A DNA stretch of 64,000 bases from NCBI GenBank assembly GCA_945862305.1, contig CAMAXF010000008.1:1-64000 (forward strand), given 5' to 3'. Positions 7,744 to 16,840 of this stretch are shown here, piece after piece. The notes under the pieces were generated by a model. That model saw only the letters and a program-made list of their open reading frames with translations. It was not told the origin of the DNA and did not search any database. How positions within the stretch are numbered: position 1 is the stretch's first letter; each line of letters begins with the position of its first letter. This stretch comes from Bordetella parapertussis. GTDB taxonomy: Bacteria > Pseudomonadota > Gammaproteobacteria > Burkholderiales > Burkholderiaceae_A. The translations under genes were made by a program, and so were the position numbers.

Positions 7744-8255
7744 CAGAGGGTCTCGATCTTGACCTGGGTACCCGCAGTCGCAGGCGCCTTGGGGGCCGCG
7801 GCGCCAGTTGATGCAGCCGACTTGCTCGCACAGCCAGAGGCCGATGGCGTGGGCGAGGCATTGGGGTCGGGGTCTCGGGATGCCCCTGCGGCTTCGAGCC
7901 GACCCAGGTAGTCTGCCCAGAGACCATCCTGGTGGCTGCAGAGCCACTGCAGGTAGCCCCACGAAAAAATGCCCGACTCATGGCCATCGGTGAACATGGG
8001 CTTGACCGCATAAAGGCCCACGGGCTCGAGCGCCTTGATGCCCACATCCCGCTTGCCGACCTGGAGCACTTCCTGGCCGGGCCCGTGGCCCTGCACCTCG
8101 GCGGAGGGGCTGAAGACCCGCATGAGCTCAAAACTGATGCGGTGCGACGTGCCCGCAAAGACCAGTTCCAATTGCTTGGACTGGGCATGGACGATGATCG
8201 AGGATGGGGGCTCCACCGCGAGACGGCTGTCGTAGGGGGGCACTTGTGTTGTCAT
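7743..8255 (-). CDS. DUF971 (GBBH-like N-terminal domain) protein
   Basis: 170 residues. The N-terminal 110 or so match the DUF971 family, the small domain also found at the N-terminus of gamma-butyrobetaine hydroxylase, with [13 protein letters not shown] and a [10 protein letters not shown] segment. The tail is an Ala/Pro/Ser-rich linker. DUF971 genes often sit beside ubiE or Fe-S/Mrp genes; the function is not established. The start codon at 8255 lies inside the Pho box of the divergent phoB, so PhoB binding could also affect this gene. Confidence 0.75.
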   Translation of the reverse strand: MTTQVPPYDSRLAVEPPSSIIVHAQSKQLELVFAGTSHRISFELMRVFSPSAEVQGHGPGQEVLQVGKRDVGIKALEPVGLYAVKPMFTDGHESGIFSWGYLQWLCSHQDGLWADYLGRLEAAGASRDPDPNASPTPSASGCASKSAASTGAAAPKAPATAGTQVKIETL

Positions 8256-8266
8256 TGACTTGTCAT
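8249..8266 (+). promoter_or_regulatory. Pho box (PhoB binding site)
   Basis: Two direct repeats TTGTCAT (8249-8255 and 8260-8266) are separated by TGAC, giving the 11-base repeat period of a Pho box (consensus CTGTCAT-N4-CTGTCAT). It replaces the -35 and ends ten bases before the TACATT -10, the standard geometry of PhoB-activated promoters. It implies autoregulation of phoB. Confidence 0.75.
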
Positions 8267-8276
8267 CTTTTGGGAA

Positions 8277-8282
8277 TACATT
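8277..8282 (+). promoter_or_regulatory. -10 element of phoB
   Basis: TACATT lies ten bases downstream of the Pho box. Transcription would start near 8289-8293, that is, at the chosen ATG. This excludes the in-frame ATG at 8284, which would be upstream of the transcript. Confidence 0.55.
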
Positions 8283-8292
8283 CATGGCCACA

Positions 8293-8991
8293 ATGGCCAC
8301 AACCATTCTAGTCGTGGAGGATGAGCCCGCCATTGCAGAGCTGGTGGCAGTAAACCTAAGCTTTGCAGGGTATAAGGTTTTACGGGCGGCGGACTCCATT
8401 CAAGCGGAAACCCTAATTCGGGCTGAGCAGCCGGATTTGATTCTGCTCGACTGGATGTTGCCGGGCTCGAGTGGCGTGCAATTCGCCAAGAAACTGCGCA
8501 GCGACGAGCGCACCCGGGATGTGCCCATCATCATGCTCACGGCCCGATCCGAAGAGGGCGACAAGGTCGAGGGTCTGGAGAGCGGCGCAGACGACTACAT
8601 GACCAAGCCCTTCTCGCCAAAGGAGCTCATGGCCCGCATTAAGGCCGTGATGCGGCGGCGGGCACCCCAGCTGGCTGAAGAGACGGTGAACATCTGCGGT
8701 CTCTCGCTCGACCCCCTGACCCATCGGGTGGCCGGCCATGAGCAGGCCCTGGACCTGGGCCCCACCGAGTTTCGGCTGCTGCACTTTTTCATGACCCACC
8801 CCGAGCGGGTGCACAGCCGCGGCCAGCTGCTGGATCAGGTCTGGGGCGACCACGTGTTTGTGGAGGAGCGCACGGTGGATGTGCACATCCGGCGCCTTCG
8901 GCAGTCGCTCTCCCCCACCGGCCATGATCGGCATGTGGAAACGGTGCGCGGCAGCGGCTACCGATTCACGGCCAAGCCGAGCGCAGCCTAG
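8293..8991 (+). CDS. phoB: Phosphate regulon response regulator PhoB
   Basis: 232 residues. The N-terminal receiver domain has the acidic pair EDE, the phospho-acceptor Asp in [10 protein letters not shown], Thr in IIMLTAR and Lys in DYMTKPF. The C-terminal OmpR-type winged helix ends in VRGSGYRF. Long identity with PhoB in both domains, plus phoR downstream and a Pho box upstream, makes the assignment firm. Phosphorylated PhoB activates phosphate-starvation genes. The start at 8293 matches the family ([13 protein letters not shown]) and the predicted transcript start; ATG 8284 is the alternative. No pst genes are in the window. Confidence 0.93.
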   Translation: MATTILVVEDEPAIAELVAVNLSFAGYKVLRAADSIQAETLIRAEQPDLILLDWMLPGSSGVQFAKKLRSDERTRDVPIIMLTARSEEGDKVEGLESGADDYMTKPFSPKELMARIKAVMRRRAPQLAEETVNICGLSLDPLTHRVAGHEQALDLGPTEFRLLHFFMTHPERVHSRGQLLDQVWGDHVFVEERTVDVHIRRLRQSLSPTGHDRHVETVRGSGYRFTAKPSAA

Positions 8992-9114
8992 ACAGCGACG
9001 CGGGCGGCCAACCCCCGCCCATCCAGCAGTGAATCCCGCAGTGACCCCAAGAGTCTCCCCGTACGGTGGGCCCATCACCTTCACGGACCCAAGTTACTTG
9101 TCTTTACAGGCAGG

Positions 9115-9120
9115 CAGAAT
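9115..9120 (+). promoter_or_regulatory. Possible -10 just before phoR
   Basis: CAGAAT ends six bases before the phoR ATG, in a 135-base gap that is unusually long for phoB-phoR. A hairpin (GGGCGG/CCGCCC) lies near 9002-9020. This suggests phoR may also be transcribed separately. The match is weak. Confidence 0.25.
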
Positions 9121-9126
9121 GACGGG

Positions 9127-10458
9127 ATGACAAGCCTCTGGATTCGCGTGGGCATGACCCTGGGCCTGATTGGCCTGCTCTGCTTCTGCGCCTGGCTGTT
9201 GGCCGGCCCGAACGCCGCCCTGACGAGCTTCGTGGTGAGCCTGATCATTTGGATCGGCTTTCAGCTCTGGCACCTGCACAAGATGACCCGATGGCTTGAT
9301 GACTTCAAGCTCAACAAGACCCCCAACGGGCTGGGCACCTGGGATGTTTTGTATTCCGCCATTTACCGGCTTGCGAAGTCGTATGAGCGTCAGCAGAGCC
9401 AGCTCTCGGCTGCGCTCACCAGCTTTCGAAGCGCCACCGAGGCCATGCCCGATGGCGTGGTCGCGCTCGATGCCCACAACCAAATTAACTATGCGAGCAG
9501 GAGGGCCGCGCAGCACCTGAGCCTGCGCCTGCCCACCGACCACGGCCGCAGCATTCTGAACCTGCTGCGCCACCCGGCCTTTGCCGACTACCTCGAGCGC
9601 CAAGCCTGGGACACCCCTGTGGTTCTGCAAGGCGTGCCCACGACCGACCGCGTGCTGCAGGTGCAGCTCGTGCCCTATGGCGCCGAGGAGCGGCTGCTGC
9701 TCACCCGAGATGTCACGGCCATCGAGCGCTTGGAAACCACCCGGCGCGACTTCGTCGCCAATGTCTCCCATGAGTTGAAGACGCCCCTGACCGTGCTGGC
9801 GGGTTTTCTGGAGACCATGCAGGAGCTGCCCTTGTCTGCGGCCCAAACGGCAGAAGTCCTGGGAACCATGGCCGGACAGACCCAGCGCATGCAGCGCCTG
9901 ATCGACGACCTGCTCACCCTCTCGCGGCTCGAGTCTGCCCAGAAGCCCCTGCAAGAGAGTTGGCTTGAAATGCCGAGCATCTTGGCCCAACTGGCCAACG
10001 ACGCAGCCCTGTTGAGCCGAGGCCAGCACCAGATCGACACCGATGCGGCCAGCACCACCCGGCTGCAGGGCGATGCCATTGAACTCACCAGTGCCTTCGG
10101 AAACCTGGTGACCAACGCCATTCGCTACACCCCTGAGGGCGGCCGCATTCGCATTCGTTGGGCCGAAGACGCCCACGGACAGGGCATCTTCAGCGTGGAG
10201 GATTCCGGCCCGGGGATCGAGGCCCACCACCTCGGGCGGCTGGCCGAGCGCTTTTATCGGGTGGACAAAGGCCGCTCACGCGACACGGGCGGCACGGGCC
10301 TGGGCTTGGCCATCGTGAAACACATTGGTGCCCGACACGGGGCCACCCTCGACATTCAAAGCACGGTGGGCCAGGGCAGCCAGTTCTCACTGGTCTTTCC
10401 GGCCACCCGCTGCCAGCCTCAGACCAGCACGCGCTCGATGCCGCCGTTGTTGGCCTGA
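9127..10458 (+). CDS. phoR: Phosphate regulon sensor histidine kinase PhoR
   Basis: 443 residues. Two closely spaced membrane helices (about 6-26 and 30-48) leave almost no periplasmic loop, as in other PhoR proteins. A PAS-like region follows (about 95-200), then HisKA with the phospho-acceptor His in [14 protein letters not shown], and an HATPase domain with N box [12 protein letters not shown]1 DSGPGI and G2 [11 protein letters not shown]. It phosphorylates and dephosphorylates PhoB. The last 40 bases overlap the convergent oxidoreductase gene, and the final 15 or so residues are an unusual extension past the ATPase fold. Confidence 0.92.
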   Translation: MTSLWIRVGMTLGLIGLLCFCAWLLAGPNAALTSFVVSLIIWIGFQLWHLHKMTRWLDDFKLNKTPNGLGTWDVLYSAIYRLAKSYERQQSQLSAALTSFRSATEAMPDGVVALDAHNQINYASRRAAQHLSLRLPTDHGRSILNLLRHPAFADYLERQAWDTPVVLQGVPTTDRVLQVQLVPYGAEERLLLTRDVTAIERLETTRRDFVANVSHELKTPLTVLAGFLETMQELPLSAAQTAEVLGTMAGQTQRMQRLIDDLLTLSRLESAQKPLQESWLEMPSILAQLANDAALLSRGQHQIDTDAASTTRLQGDAIELTSAFGNLVTNAIRYTPEGGRIRIRWAEDAHGQGIFSVEDSGPGIEAHHLGRLAERFYRVDKGRSRDTGGTGLGLAIVKHIGARHGATLDIQSTVGQGSQFSLVFPATRCQPQTSTRSMPPLLA

Positions 10459-13400
10459 CGCACGTAGTCGGTCATCCAGTCGGGGCCCAGCAGGTGCCGG
10501 GCCATCTCGACCACAATGTAGTCGGCCTCCACGCCCGTGTCGTCCGAGAACCGATTGAGGCCCTGCAGGCATGACGGGCAGGCCGTGAGCACCTTGACGG
10601 GCGGGGCCGCCTGACCGCTTGCAGTGGCAGACTCGCGCAGCTGGTCCGCACCCTTTCGCATCTCTTCTTCTTTGCGAAAGCGCACCTGGGTGGAGATGTC
10701 CGGACGGCTCACCGCCAGGGTGCCCGACTCCCCACAGCAACGGTCGTTCTTCTGAATGTCGCCGTTCTGCTCGGCATTCATGAGGCTGTTGACCAGCTTG
10801 AGCGGGTTGTGCTGCTTCATGGGTGAGTGGCAGGGGTCGTGGTACATGTAGCGCACGCCCGTGGCCTGCTCCAGGCGAACGCCTTTTTCCAGCAGGTACT
10901 CATGGATGTCCAGGATGCGGCAGCCCGGAAAGATCTTCTCGAATTCATAGCCCGCGAGCTGGTCGTAGCAGGTGCCACACGAGACCACCACGGTCTTGAT
11001 GTCCAGGTAATTGAGCGTGTTGGCCACGCGGTGAAAGAGCACCCGGTTGTCGGTGATGATCTTGTCGGCCTTGTCGAACTGGCCGCTGCCACGCTGCGGA
11101 TACCCACAGCACAGGTAGCCTGGTGGCAGCACCGTCTGCACCCCCACCTGCCAGAGCATGGCCTGGGTGGCCAGGCCCACCTGAGAGAAGAGTCGCTCAG
11201 AGCCACAACCCGGGAAGTAGAAGACCGCCTCGGAGTCGCTCGCCGTGCGAACGGGGTCTCGAATAATCGGCACGTAGTGGGCGTCCTCGATGTCCAGCAA
11301 GGCCCGGGCCGTCTTCTTGGGCAGGTTGCCCGGCATCTTCTTGTTCACAAAGTGAATGACCTGCTCGCGCAGCGGTGCACGGCCAGTGGTGGCAGGGGGC
11401 TTGGCCGTCTGCGCCTTGGCCAGGCGCTTTAAGAGGTCGTGGGCCAGGCGCTGGGCCTTGTAGCCCCACTCGATCATGACGGTGCGCATGAGGGCGATGG
11501 TCTGCGGCCGCGAGGCATTCAGAAAGAACATGGAGGCCGCAGTGCCCGGGTTGAACCGCTTCTTGCCCATGCGGCGCAGGAGGTCGCGCATGTGCATGGA
11601 GACCTCGCCAAAGTCGATGTTCACCGGGCAGGGGGCCAGGCACTTGTGGCAGACCGTGCAGTGGTCGGCCACATCGCCAAATTCTTCCCAGTGGGCAATC
11701 GACACCCCGCGACGGGTCTGCTCCTCGTAGAGGAAGGCCTCAATGAGCAGTGAGGTGGCGAGGATCTTGTTGCGGGGTGAATAGAGTAGGTTGGCCCGCG
11801 GCGAGTGGGTGGCACAGACAGGCTTGCACTTCCCACAGCGCAGACAATTGGCAAACGAGTCTGCAATGGAGCCAATGGCGCTCTGCTGCATGATCAGGCT
11901 CTCAGACCCCATGAGCCCAAAGGACGGCGTGTAGGCATTGCGAAGGTCGGCGCCCTCGAGCAGCTTGCCGGCATTGAAGTGCTGGTGCGGGTCCACCTTC
12001 TGCTTGTAGTCTGCAAAGGCCTGGCGCTCACCCGGGGTGAGGAACTCGAGCTTGGTGATGCCAATGCCATGCTCGCCCGAGATCACCCCATCGAGGTCGG
12101 TGGCGATCTTCATGATGCGGGCCACCGTGGCATGCGCCTCCTGCAGCATCTCGTAGTCGTCGGAGTTCACCGGCAGGTTGGTGTGCACATTGCCATCGCC
12201 GGCATGCATGTGCAGGGCCACGAAAACCCGGCCGCGCAAGACCTTGCGATGCGCAGCCTCCAGGCGCTCCAAAATGGGCGCAAAGGCCAGGCCCGAGAAG
12301 AGTTGACGAAACGGTGCGCGCAGCTCCTGCTTCCAAGAGACACGAATGGTGTGGTCTTGCAGCAGTTCACCGTAGGTTCGATGGGCTCGAGGACCTTGGT
12401 TGGGCTGGTCTGCGGGCACGGCGTCGAGGCCATGGCGTCGGGCCGCCTCGGGATCGTCGGCGGGCGTGGCATCGAGGTGGGCCAGCAGAAACGCCCAACG
12501 GGCCTCCACCGACTTCAGCAGGCTGCCGGCCTCCTCCAGGCGCTGGGCCAGGTCGGTGGGCTGATCGTCATCGACCACCGTGTCGTTGAGCACCTGTCGC
12601 AGGGCGCGGGTGAGCTTGAGCTTGTTGGAGACCGAGAGTTCGATGTTGATGCGCTCGATGGCGTTGGTGTACTCGCCCATGCGCTCCAACGGAATGACCA
12701 CGTCTTCATTGATCTTGAATGCATTGGTGTGGCGGGCAATGGCCGCGGTGCGGCTTCGGTCGGCCCAGAAGGCCTTGCGCGACTCGGGCGAGACCGCCAC
12801 AAAGCCCTCGCCCGATCGGGCGTTCGCCAGGCGCACCACCTCGGAAGCAGCATGGGCCACGGCCTGGTCATCGTCGCCCACGATGTCGCCAATGAGCACC
12901 ATTTTCGGCAGTTGGGCCCGCTTGCTCTTGGTGCTGTAGCCCACGGCGCGCAGGTAACGCTCATCGAGGTGCTCCAGGCCTGCGAGCTGCGTGCCGCCGG
13001 GCCGTGCATCCAGGTGCCGCTTGATCTCCACGATGGACGGCACCGCATCTTGGGCATTGCCAAAGAATTCCAGGCAGACGGTTCGAATGTGCTTGGGCAT
13101 GCGATGCAAGACCCAACGGCAGCTCGTGATCAGGCCATCGCAGCCTTCCTTCTGAATGCCGGGCAGGCCGCCGAGCACCTTGTCGGTGACGTCCTTGCCC
13201 AGGCCAAGCCGACGAAAACGATGGCCCTCGATGCGAAGGCGCTCCACCGAGATGGGATTGCCCACGAAGCGGGCGGTGTCGCCCTGGGCCCCAATGGCCT
13301 GGGTGAGTTGATTGGCGCCATAGCGCGCAATCTCAAACTCGGCCCAGTCGGCATCGTGGATCTTGCCCATGTTGTGGCCGATGCGAGTGACCTCGAGCCA

Positions 13401-14405
13401 TTGGCCGTCGGGGTCCACCATGCGCCAGGAGGCCAGATTGTCAATCGCCGTGCCCCAGAGCACGGCCTTCTTGCCACCCGCATTCATGGCGATGTTGCCG
13501 CCCACGCAAGAAGCATCTGCAGACGTGGGGTCGACCGCGAAGACCAGGCCTGCGGCATCGGCGGCATCGGAGACCCGACGGGTGACCACGCCCGCGCCCG
13601 AAAAAATGGTGGCCACAGGAGCCTGCAGGCCTGGAAGGGTGCGAGACTCCACGGGCCCGAGCCGCTCGAGTTTCTCGGTGTTGATCACGACCGATCGCGG
13701 TGTGAGGGGAATGGCACCACCCGTGTAGCCCGTGCCACCGCCACGCGGAATGATGGTGAGGCCAAGCTCAATGCAGGCCTTCACCAGGGGCGCCATCTCG
13801 GCCTCGGTGTCAGGCACCAGCACCACAAAGGGGTACTCCACGCGCCAGTCGGTGGCGTCCGTGACATGCGAGACCCGCGAGAGGCCGTCGAATCGGATGT
13901 TGTCGGCAGCGGTGTGGCGGGCCAGGCGCTTGGCCACGCGCCGGCGAAGGCTGGCCGTCTCATCAAAAGCGTTGGCAAAGCGTGTCACGGCGGTGCGGGC
14001 CAGCGCCAGTAGCCCATGCACCCGGCGGTCTCGCTGGGCAGCCTCGGGGTCGGTGGCGTCGCGCGAGCGGCGCTGGTCGATCTCGGAGAGGCGATGGTGA
14101 AGGGCACCGATGAGCTGCGCTCGCCTGCGGGGGTTTTGCAGCAGGTCGTCTTGTAGGTAGGGGTTGCGCTCCACCACCCAGATGTCGCCAATCACCTCAT
14201 AGAGCATCTTGGCCGAGCGTCCCGTACGCCGCTCTTGGCGCAGTTCCGACACCAAGGCCCAGCCCTCATCGCCCAGCACACGACAGACGATCTCTCGGTC
14301 GGAGAACGAGGTGTAGTTGTACGGAATCTCCCGCAGCCGGGTGGCCGAGGGGTCATCGGCCGCAAGGGTGGTGGCCAGTAAGGCAGGAGGCAGGGGCGCA
14401 TTCAT
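10419..14405 (-). CDS. FAD-linked oxidase / Fe-S oxidoreductase fusion (DUF3683)
   Basis: 1328 residues. Domains in order: DUF3683 (about 1-120), FAD-binding PCMH domain with [18 protein letters not shown]-linked oxidase C-terminal domain with [15 protein letters not shown] and EHGIG, a ferredoxin-like region with two cysteine clusters ([11 protein letters not shown] and [11 protein letters not shown]), and two CCG domains (PGCGS...LCCGYP and HDPCHSP...RCCGESG). It looks like GlcD fused to GlcF or a D-lactate dehydrogenase of the Dld type, so it probably oxidises a 2-hydroxyacid and passes electrons to the respiratory chain. The substrate is not proven. Divergent from ilvA; a TAGAAT box sits nine bases before its ATG. 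Confidence 0.85.
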   Translation of the reverse strand: MNAPLPPALLATTLAADDPSATRLREIPYNYTSFSDREIVCRVLGDEGWALVSELRQERRTGRSAKMLYEVIGDIWVVERNPYLQDDLLQNPRRRAQLIGALHHRLSEIDQRRSRDATDPEAAQRDRRVHGLLALARTAVTRFANAFDETASLRRRVAKRLARHTAADNIRFDGLSRVSHVTDATDWRVEYPFVVLVPDTEAEMAPLVKACIELGLTIIPRGGGTGYTGGAIPLTPRSVVINTEKLERLGPVESRTLPGLQAPVATIFSGAGVVTRRVSDAADAAGLVFAVDPTSADASCVGGNIAMNAGGKKAVLWGTAIDNLASWRMVDPDGQWLEVTRIGHNMGKIHDADWAEFEIARYGANQLTQAIGAQGDTARFVGNPISVERLRIEGHRFRRLGLGKDVTDKVLGGLPGIQKEGCDGLITSCRWVLHRMPKHIRTVCLEFFGNAQDAVPSIVEIKRHLDARPGGTQLAGLEHLDERYLRAVGYSTKSKRAQLPKMVLIGDIVGDDDQAVAHAASEVVRLANARSGEGFVAVSPESRKAFWADRSRTAAIARHTNAFKINEDVVIPLERMGEYTNAIERINIELSVSNKLKLTRALRQVLNDTVVDDDQPTDLAQRLEEAGSLLKSVEARWAFLLAHLDATPADDPEAARRHGLDAVPADQPNQGPRAHRTYGELLQDHTIRVSWKQELRAPFRQLFSGLAFAPILERLEAAHRKVLRGRVFVALHMHAGDGNVHTNLPVNSDDYEMLQEAHATVARIMKIATDLDGVISGEHGIGITKLEFLTPGERQAFADYKQKVDPHQHFNAGKLLEGADLRNAYTPSFGLMGSESLIMQQSAIGSIADSFANCLRCGKCKPVCATHSPRANLLYSPRNKILATSLLIEAFLYEEQTRRGVSIAHWEEFGDVADHCTVCHKCLAPCPVNIDFGEVSMHMRDLLRRMGKKRFNPGTAASMFFLNASRPQTIALMRTVMIEWGYKAQRLAHDLLKRLAKAQTAKPPATTGRAPLREQVIHFVNKKMPGNLPKKTARALLDIEDAHYVPIIRDPVRTASDSEAVFYFPGCGSERLFSQVGLATQAMLWQVGVQTVLPPGYLCCGYPQRGSGQFDKADKIITDNRVLFHRVANTLNYLDIKTVVVSCGTCYDQLAGYEFEKIFPGCRILDIHEYLLEKGVRLEQATGVRYMYHDPCHSPMKQHNPLKLVNSLMNAEQNGDIQKNDRCCGESGTLAVSRPDISTQVRFRKEEEMRKGADQLRESATASGQAAPPVKVLTACPSCLQGLNRFSDDTGVEADYIVVEMARHLLGPDWMTDYVRQANNGGIERVLV

Positions 14406-14414
14406 GGAACCCCG

Positions 14415-14420
14415 ATTCTA
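14415..14420 (-). promoter_or_regulatory. -10 box of the FAD/Fe-S oxidoreductase gene
   Basis: TAGAAT on the minus strand ends nine bases before the ATG at 14405. No Shine-Dalgarno fits in between and no -35 is obvious. Confidence 0.45.
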
Positions 14421-14448
14421 CGGCCCAGATGCCCTTCCGAGGACCCTT

Positions 14449-14454
14449 TACACT
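14449..14454 (+). promoter_or_regulatory. -10 box of ilvA
   Basis: TACACT ends six bases before the ilvA ATG, closely matching the kdsD promoter (CCCTTACACT, six bases, ATG). It predicts a leaderless transcript. Confidence 0.5.
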
Positions 14455-14460
14455 GCTGGC

Positions 14461-16011
14461 ATGACCACGAATTACCTGCTGAACATTCTGAATGCCCGTG
14501 TCTACGATGTGGCCGACGAGACCCCCTTGGAGGATGCGCCCAGCCTGAGCCGCCGGCTGGGCTGCCGGGTGCTCTTCAAGCGCGAGGATACCCAGCCCGT
14601 CTTTTCCTTCAAGCTCAGAGGGGCTTACAACAAAATGGCCCACCTCTCGGTGGAGCAGCGGGCCCGGGGGGTGATCGCGGCCTCAGCCGGCAACCATGCC
14701 CAGGGTGTGGCCCTCGCTGCGCAAACACTGGGCTGCCGAGCGGTCATCGTGATGCCAGTGACCACCCCGAGCGTGAAGGTGCAGGCCGTGCGCAACCGCG
14801 GGGCAGAAATCATCCTGCACGGCGACTCCTACTCCGATGCCCACGACCATGCCCTCACCCTGCAGCAGGCCCAGGGCCTGACCTTTGTTCACCCCTTCGA
14901 TGACCCCGATGTGATCGCCGGCCAGGGCACGGTGGGCATGGAAATCCTGCGACAGCACCCCGACCCCATCGATGCCGTCTTTGTGGCCGTGGGCGGCGGC
15001 GGGCTGGTGGCCGGCGTGGCCGCCTTCATCAAGGCCCTTCGGCCAGACACGCTCGTCATTGGTGTGCAGACCGAAGACTCGGACGCCATGGCCCAGTCGC
15101 TCGAGCAGGGCCAACGGGTGACGCTCTCCGAGGTGGGCCTGTTTTCCGACGGCACGGCAGTCAAGCGTGTGGGCGAGGAGACCTTCCGGCTCGCCAAAGA
15201 CCTGGTCGATGAGATGGTGCGGGTGGACACCGATGCTGTCTGCGCCGCGATTAAAGATGTGTATGAAGACACCCGGGCCATTCAGGAGCCCGCGGGGGCC
15301 TTGGCCGTGGCGGGCTTGAAGGCCTGGGTGGGCCGTGCGGGCGCCCTGCGGCCCGATGGCACACCACGCACCCTGGTGGCGATCACCTGCGGGGCGAACA
15401 TGAACTTCGACCGGCTGCGCTTTGTGAGTGAGCGCAGTGAGATCGGTGAGGGCCGTGAGGCCATTTTCGCCGTGACCATTCCAGAGGCCCGCGGCAGCTT
15501 CAAGCGTTTCTGCGGCCTACTGGGTCAGCACAATGTCACCGAGTTCAACTACCGCATCGCCGATGCAAAACAGGCCCACATTTTTCTGGGCCTGCAGCTC
15601 TCCGAGCCCGCGCAGGCGCAGGCCATTGCCAGCCAATTGCAGGCTGCTGGCTTTGATGCCCTGGACCTCTCAAATGACGAGGTGGCCAAGGCCCACCTGC
15701 GGCACCTGGTGGGCGGGCACTCCGACCTCGCCCGGGAGGAGCGACTCTATCGGTTTGAGTTTCCCGAGCGGCCGGGTGCGCTGATGCGATTCCTCTCGGC
15801 CATGAACCCGAGCTGGAACATCTCGCTCTTTCATTACCGCAACCACGGGGCGGACTACGGCCGCATCCTGGTGGGCCTTCAGGTGCCCAAGGCCGATGAA
15901 GCCGACTTCCAGAACTTTCTCTCGCAGCTGGGTTATCCCCACTGGGACGAGTCCAAGCACCCGGCCTATCAACTTTTCTTGGGGTGTCAGGAAAGCCCAC
16001 AGGGCGAGTGA
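14461..16011 (+). CDS. ilvA: Threonine ammonia-lyase, biosynthetic
   Basis: 516 residues, the long biosynthetic form. It deaminates threonine to 2-oxobutanoate, the first step of isoleucine synthesis. The PLP lysine is in FSFKLRGAYNKM, followed by SAGNHAQG and the phosphate-binding loop GGGGLVAGV. Two ACT-like regulatory domains occupy the C-terminal third (from about residue 330), consistent with isoleucine feedback inhibition. The start at 14461 is fixed by the TACACT box and by homology; the frame is open further upstream. Confidence 0.95.
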   Translation: MTTNYLLNILNARVYDVADETPLEDAPSLSRRLGCRVLFKREDTQPVFSFKLRGAYNKMAHLSVEQRARGVIAASAGNHAQGVALAAQTLGCRAVIVMPVTTPSVKVQAVRNRGAEIILHGDSYSDAHDHALTLQQAQGLTFVHPFDDPDVIAGQGTVGMEILRQHPDPIDAVFVAVGGGGLVAGVAAFIKALRPDTLVIGVQTEDSDAMAQSLEQGQRVTLSEVGLFSDGTAVKRVGEETFRLAKDLVDEMVRVDTDAVCAAIKDVYEDTRAIQEPAGALAVAGLKAWVGRAGALRPDGTPRTLVAITCGANMNFDRLRFVSERSEIGEGREAIFAVTIPEARGSFKRFCGLLGQHNVTEFNYRIADAKQAHIFLGLQLSEPAQAQAIASQLQAAGFDALDLSNDEVAKAHLRHLVGGHSDLAREERLYRFEFPERPGALMRFLSAMNPSWNISLFHYRNHGADYGRILVGLQVPKADEADFQNFLSQLGYPHWDESKHPAYQLFLGCQESPQGE

Positions 16012-16057
16012 ACCCAGGCGGGCTACCCTGCCAGCTTTTTTGGACAGGCAGCCCACC

Positions 16058-16828
16058 TTGAAACAGCATCACCCCACCGACCCGGACGCCGCCGTGCCGG
16101 GCATTCCCGCAGGCCCATGCCTGGGCCATGTGGCCATTCTCGAAGACGACGACCAACTGGCCTCACAGCTCTGTGCACTGCTGCAGCTCAAGGGCTGGCA
16201 GGTGCGGCGCTACGCACGCGGCCAGCTGCTGCTCGATGCCCTGGACCGCCAGCACTTCGATGCGGTTCTGTGTGACCTGCGCCTGCCGGACATGACGGGG
16301 CTGGATGTGCTTGCAGCCCACCGGGCCCGCGCCAGCCAGCATCGGGCCCAGGGGCCGGCCATGATCATGCTCACGGGCGCCACCGATGAGGCGAGCCTGG
16401 TGCAGGCCTTCGCCCTTGGTGCGCACGACTACGTGCACAAGCCCTTTCGCGCAGCCGAGTTGCAGGCACGCCTGTGCGCGAGCGTTCGTCGCAGGCGCAG
16501 CGACCCCATCGAGCGCGGCCAGACCATTGGGCCCATTCGGCTCGACCCCCATGGCGAGAACGGCCCGCAGGCCCACCGCAATGGGCAGGCCGTGGCGCTC
16601 ACCGACAAGGAATTCCAGTGCGCCCAGATGCTGCTGGGCCAACTCGGTCAGACCGTGTCTCGCAATGAGATTCGGCTTCAGGTCTGGCGGCACAACGAGC
16701 ACGTGCAGACCCGCACCATCGACACCCACATCTCTCGCGTGCGCCAAAAACTCGGCCTCACCCCCGACCAAGGCTTTCGACTCTCTCCCGTGTACGGCAT
16801 CGGCTACCGACTCGACCACTTCTCGTAG
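16058..16828 (+). CDS. Orphan two-domain response regulator
   Basis: About 256 residues. The receiver domain has acidic residues EDDD, the phospho-acceptor Asp in AVLCDLRLPDMTG, Thr in MIMLTGAT and Lys in YVHKPF. The C-terminal half is an OmpR/PhoB-type winged helix ending PVYGIGYRL. No kinase is adjacent. No ATG is available near the expected N-terminus: TTG 16058, with AGG-rich sequence six bases upstream, is my choice, and GTG 16094 is an alternative. It begins 46 bases after ilvA and its stop codon lies in the predicted hemA -10. Targets are unknown. Confidence 0.75.
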   Translation: MKQHHPTDPDAAVPGIPAGPCLGHVAILEDDDQLASQLCALLQLKGWQVRRYARGQLLLDALDRQHFDAVLCDLRLPDMTGLDVLAAHRARASQHRAQGPAMIMLTGATDEASLVQAFALGAHDYVHKPFRAAELQARLCASVRRRRSDPIERGQTIGPIRLDPHGENGPQAHRNGQAVALTDKEFQCAQMLLGQLGQTVSRNEIRLQVWRHNEHVQTRTIDTHISRVRQKLGLTPDQGFRLSPVYGIGYRLDHFS

Positions 16829-16831
16829 AAT
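16826..16831 (+). promoter_or_regulatory. -10 box of hemA
   Basis: TAGAAT overlaps the stop codon of the response regulator and ends nine bases before the hemA ATG. An AAGG lies four bases before the ATG, too close for a normal Shine-Dalgarno. Confidence 0.4.
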
Positions 16832-16840
16832 CAAGGCCTT

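Noticed and set aside
8284..8292. ATG 8284 as the phoB start
   Set aside because: It lies upstream of the transcript start predicted from the Pho box and TACATT, and PhoB proteins normally begin at the later methionine.
11805..14012. 735-codon open frame on the plus strand
   Set aside because: It is antisense to the FAD/Fe-S oxidoreductase, whose motifs are clear. The antisense product is rich in Gly, Ala, His, Val and Leu with no motif, as expected from strong G/C bias at third codon positions.
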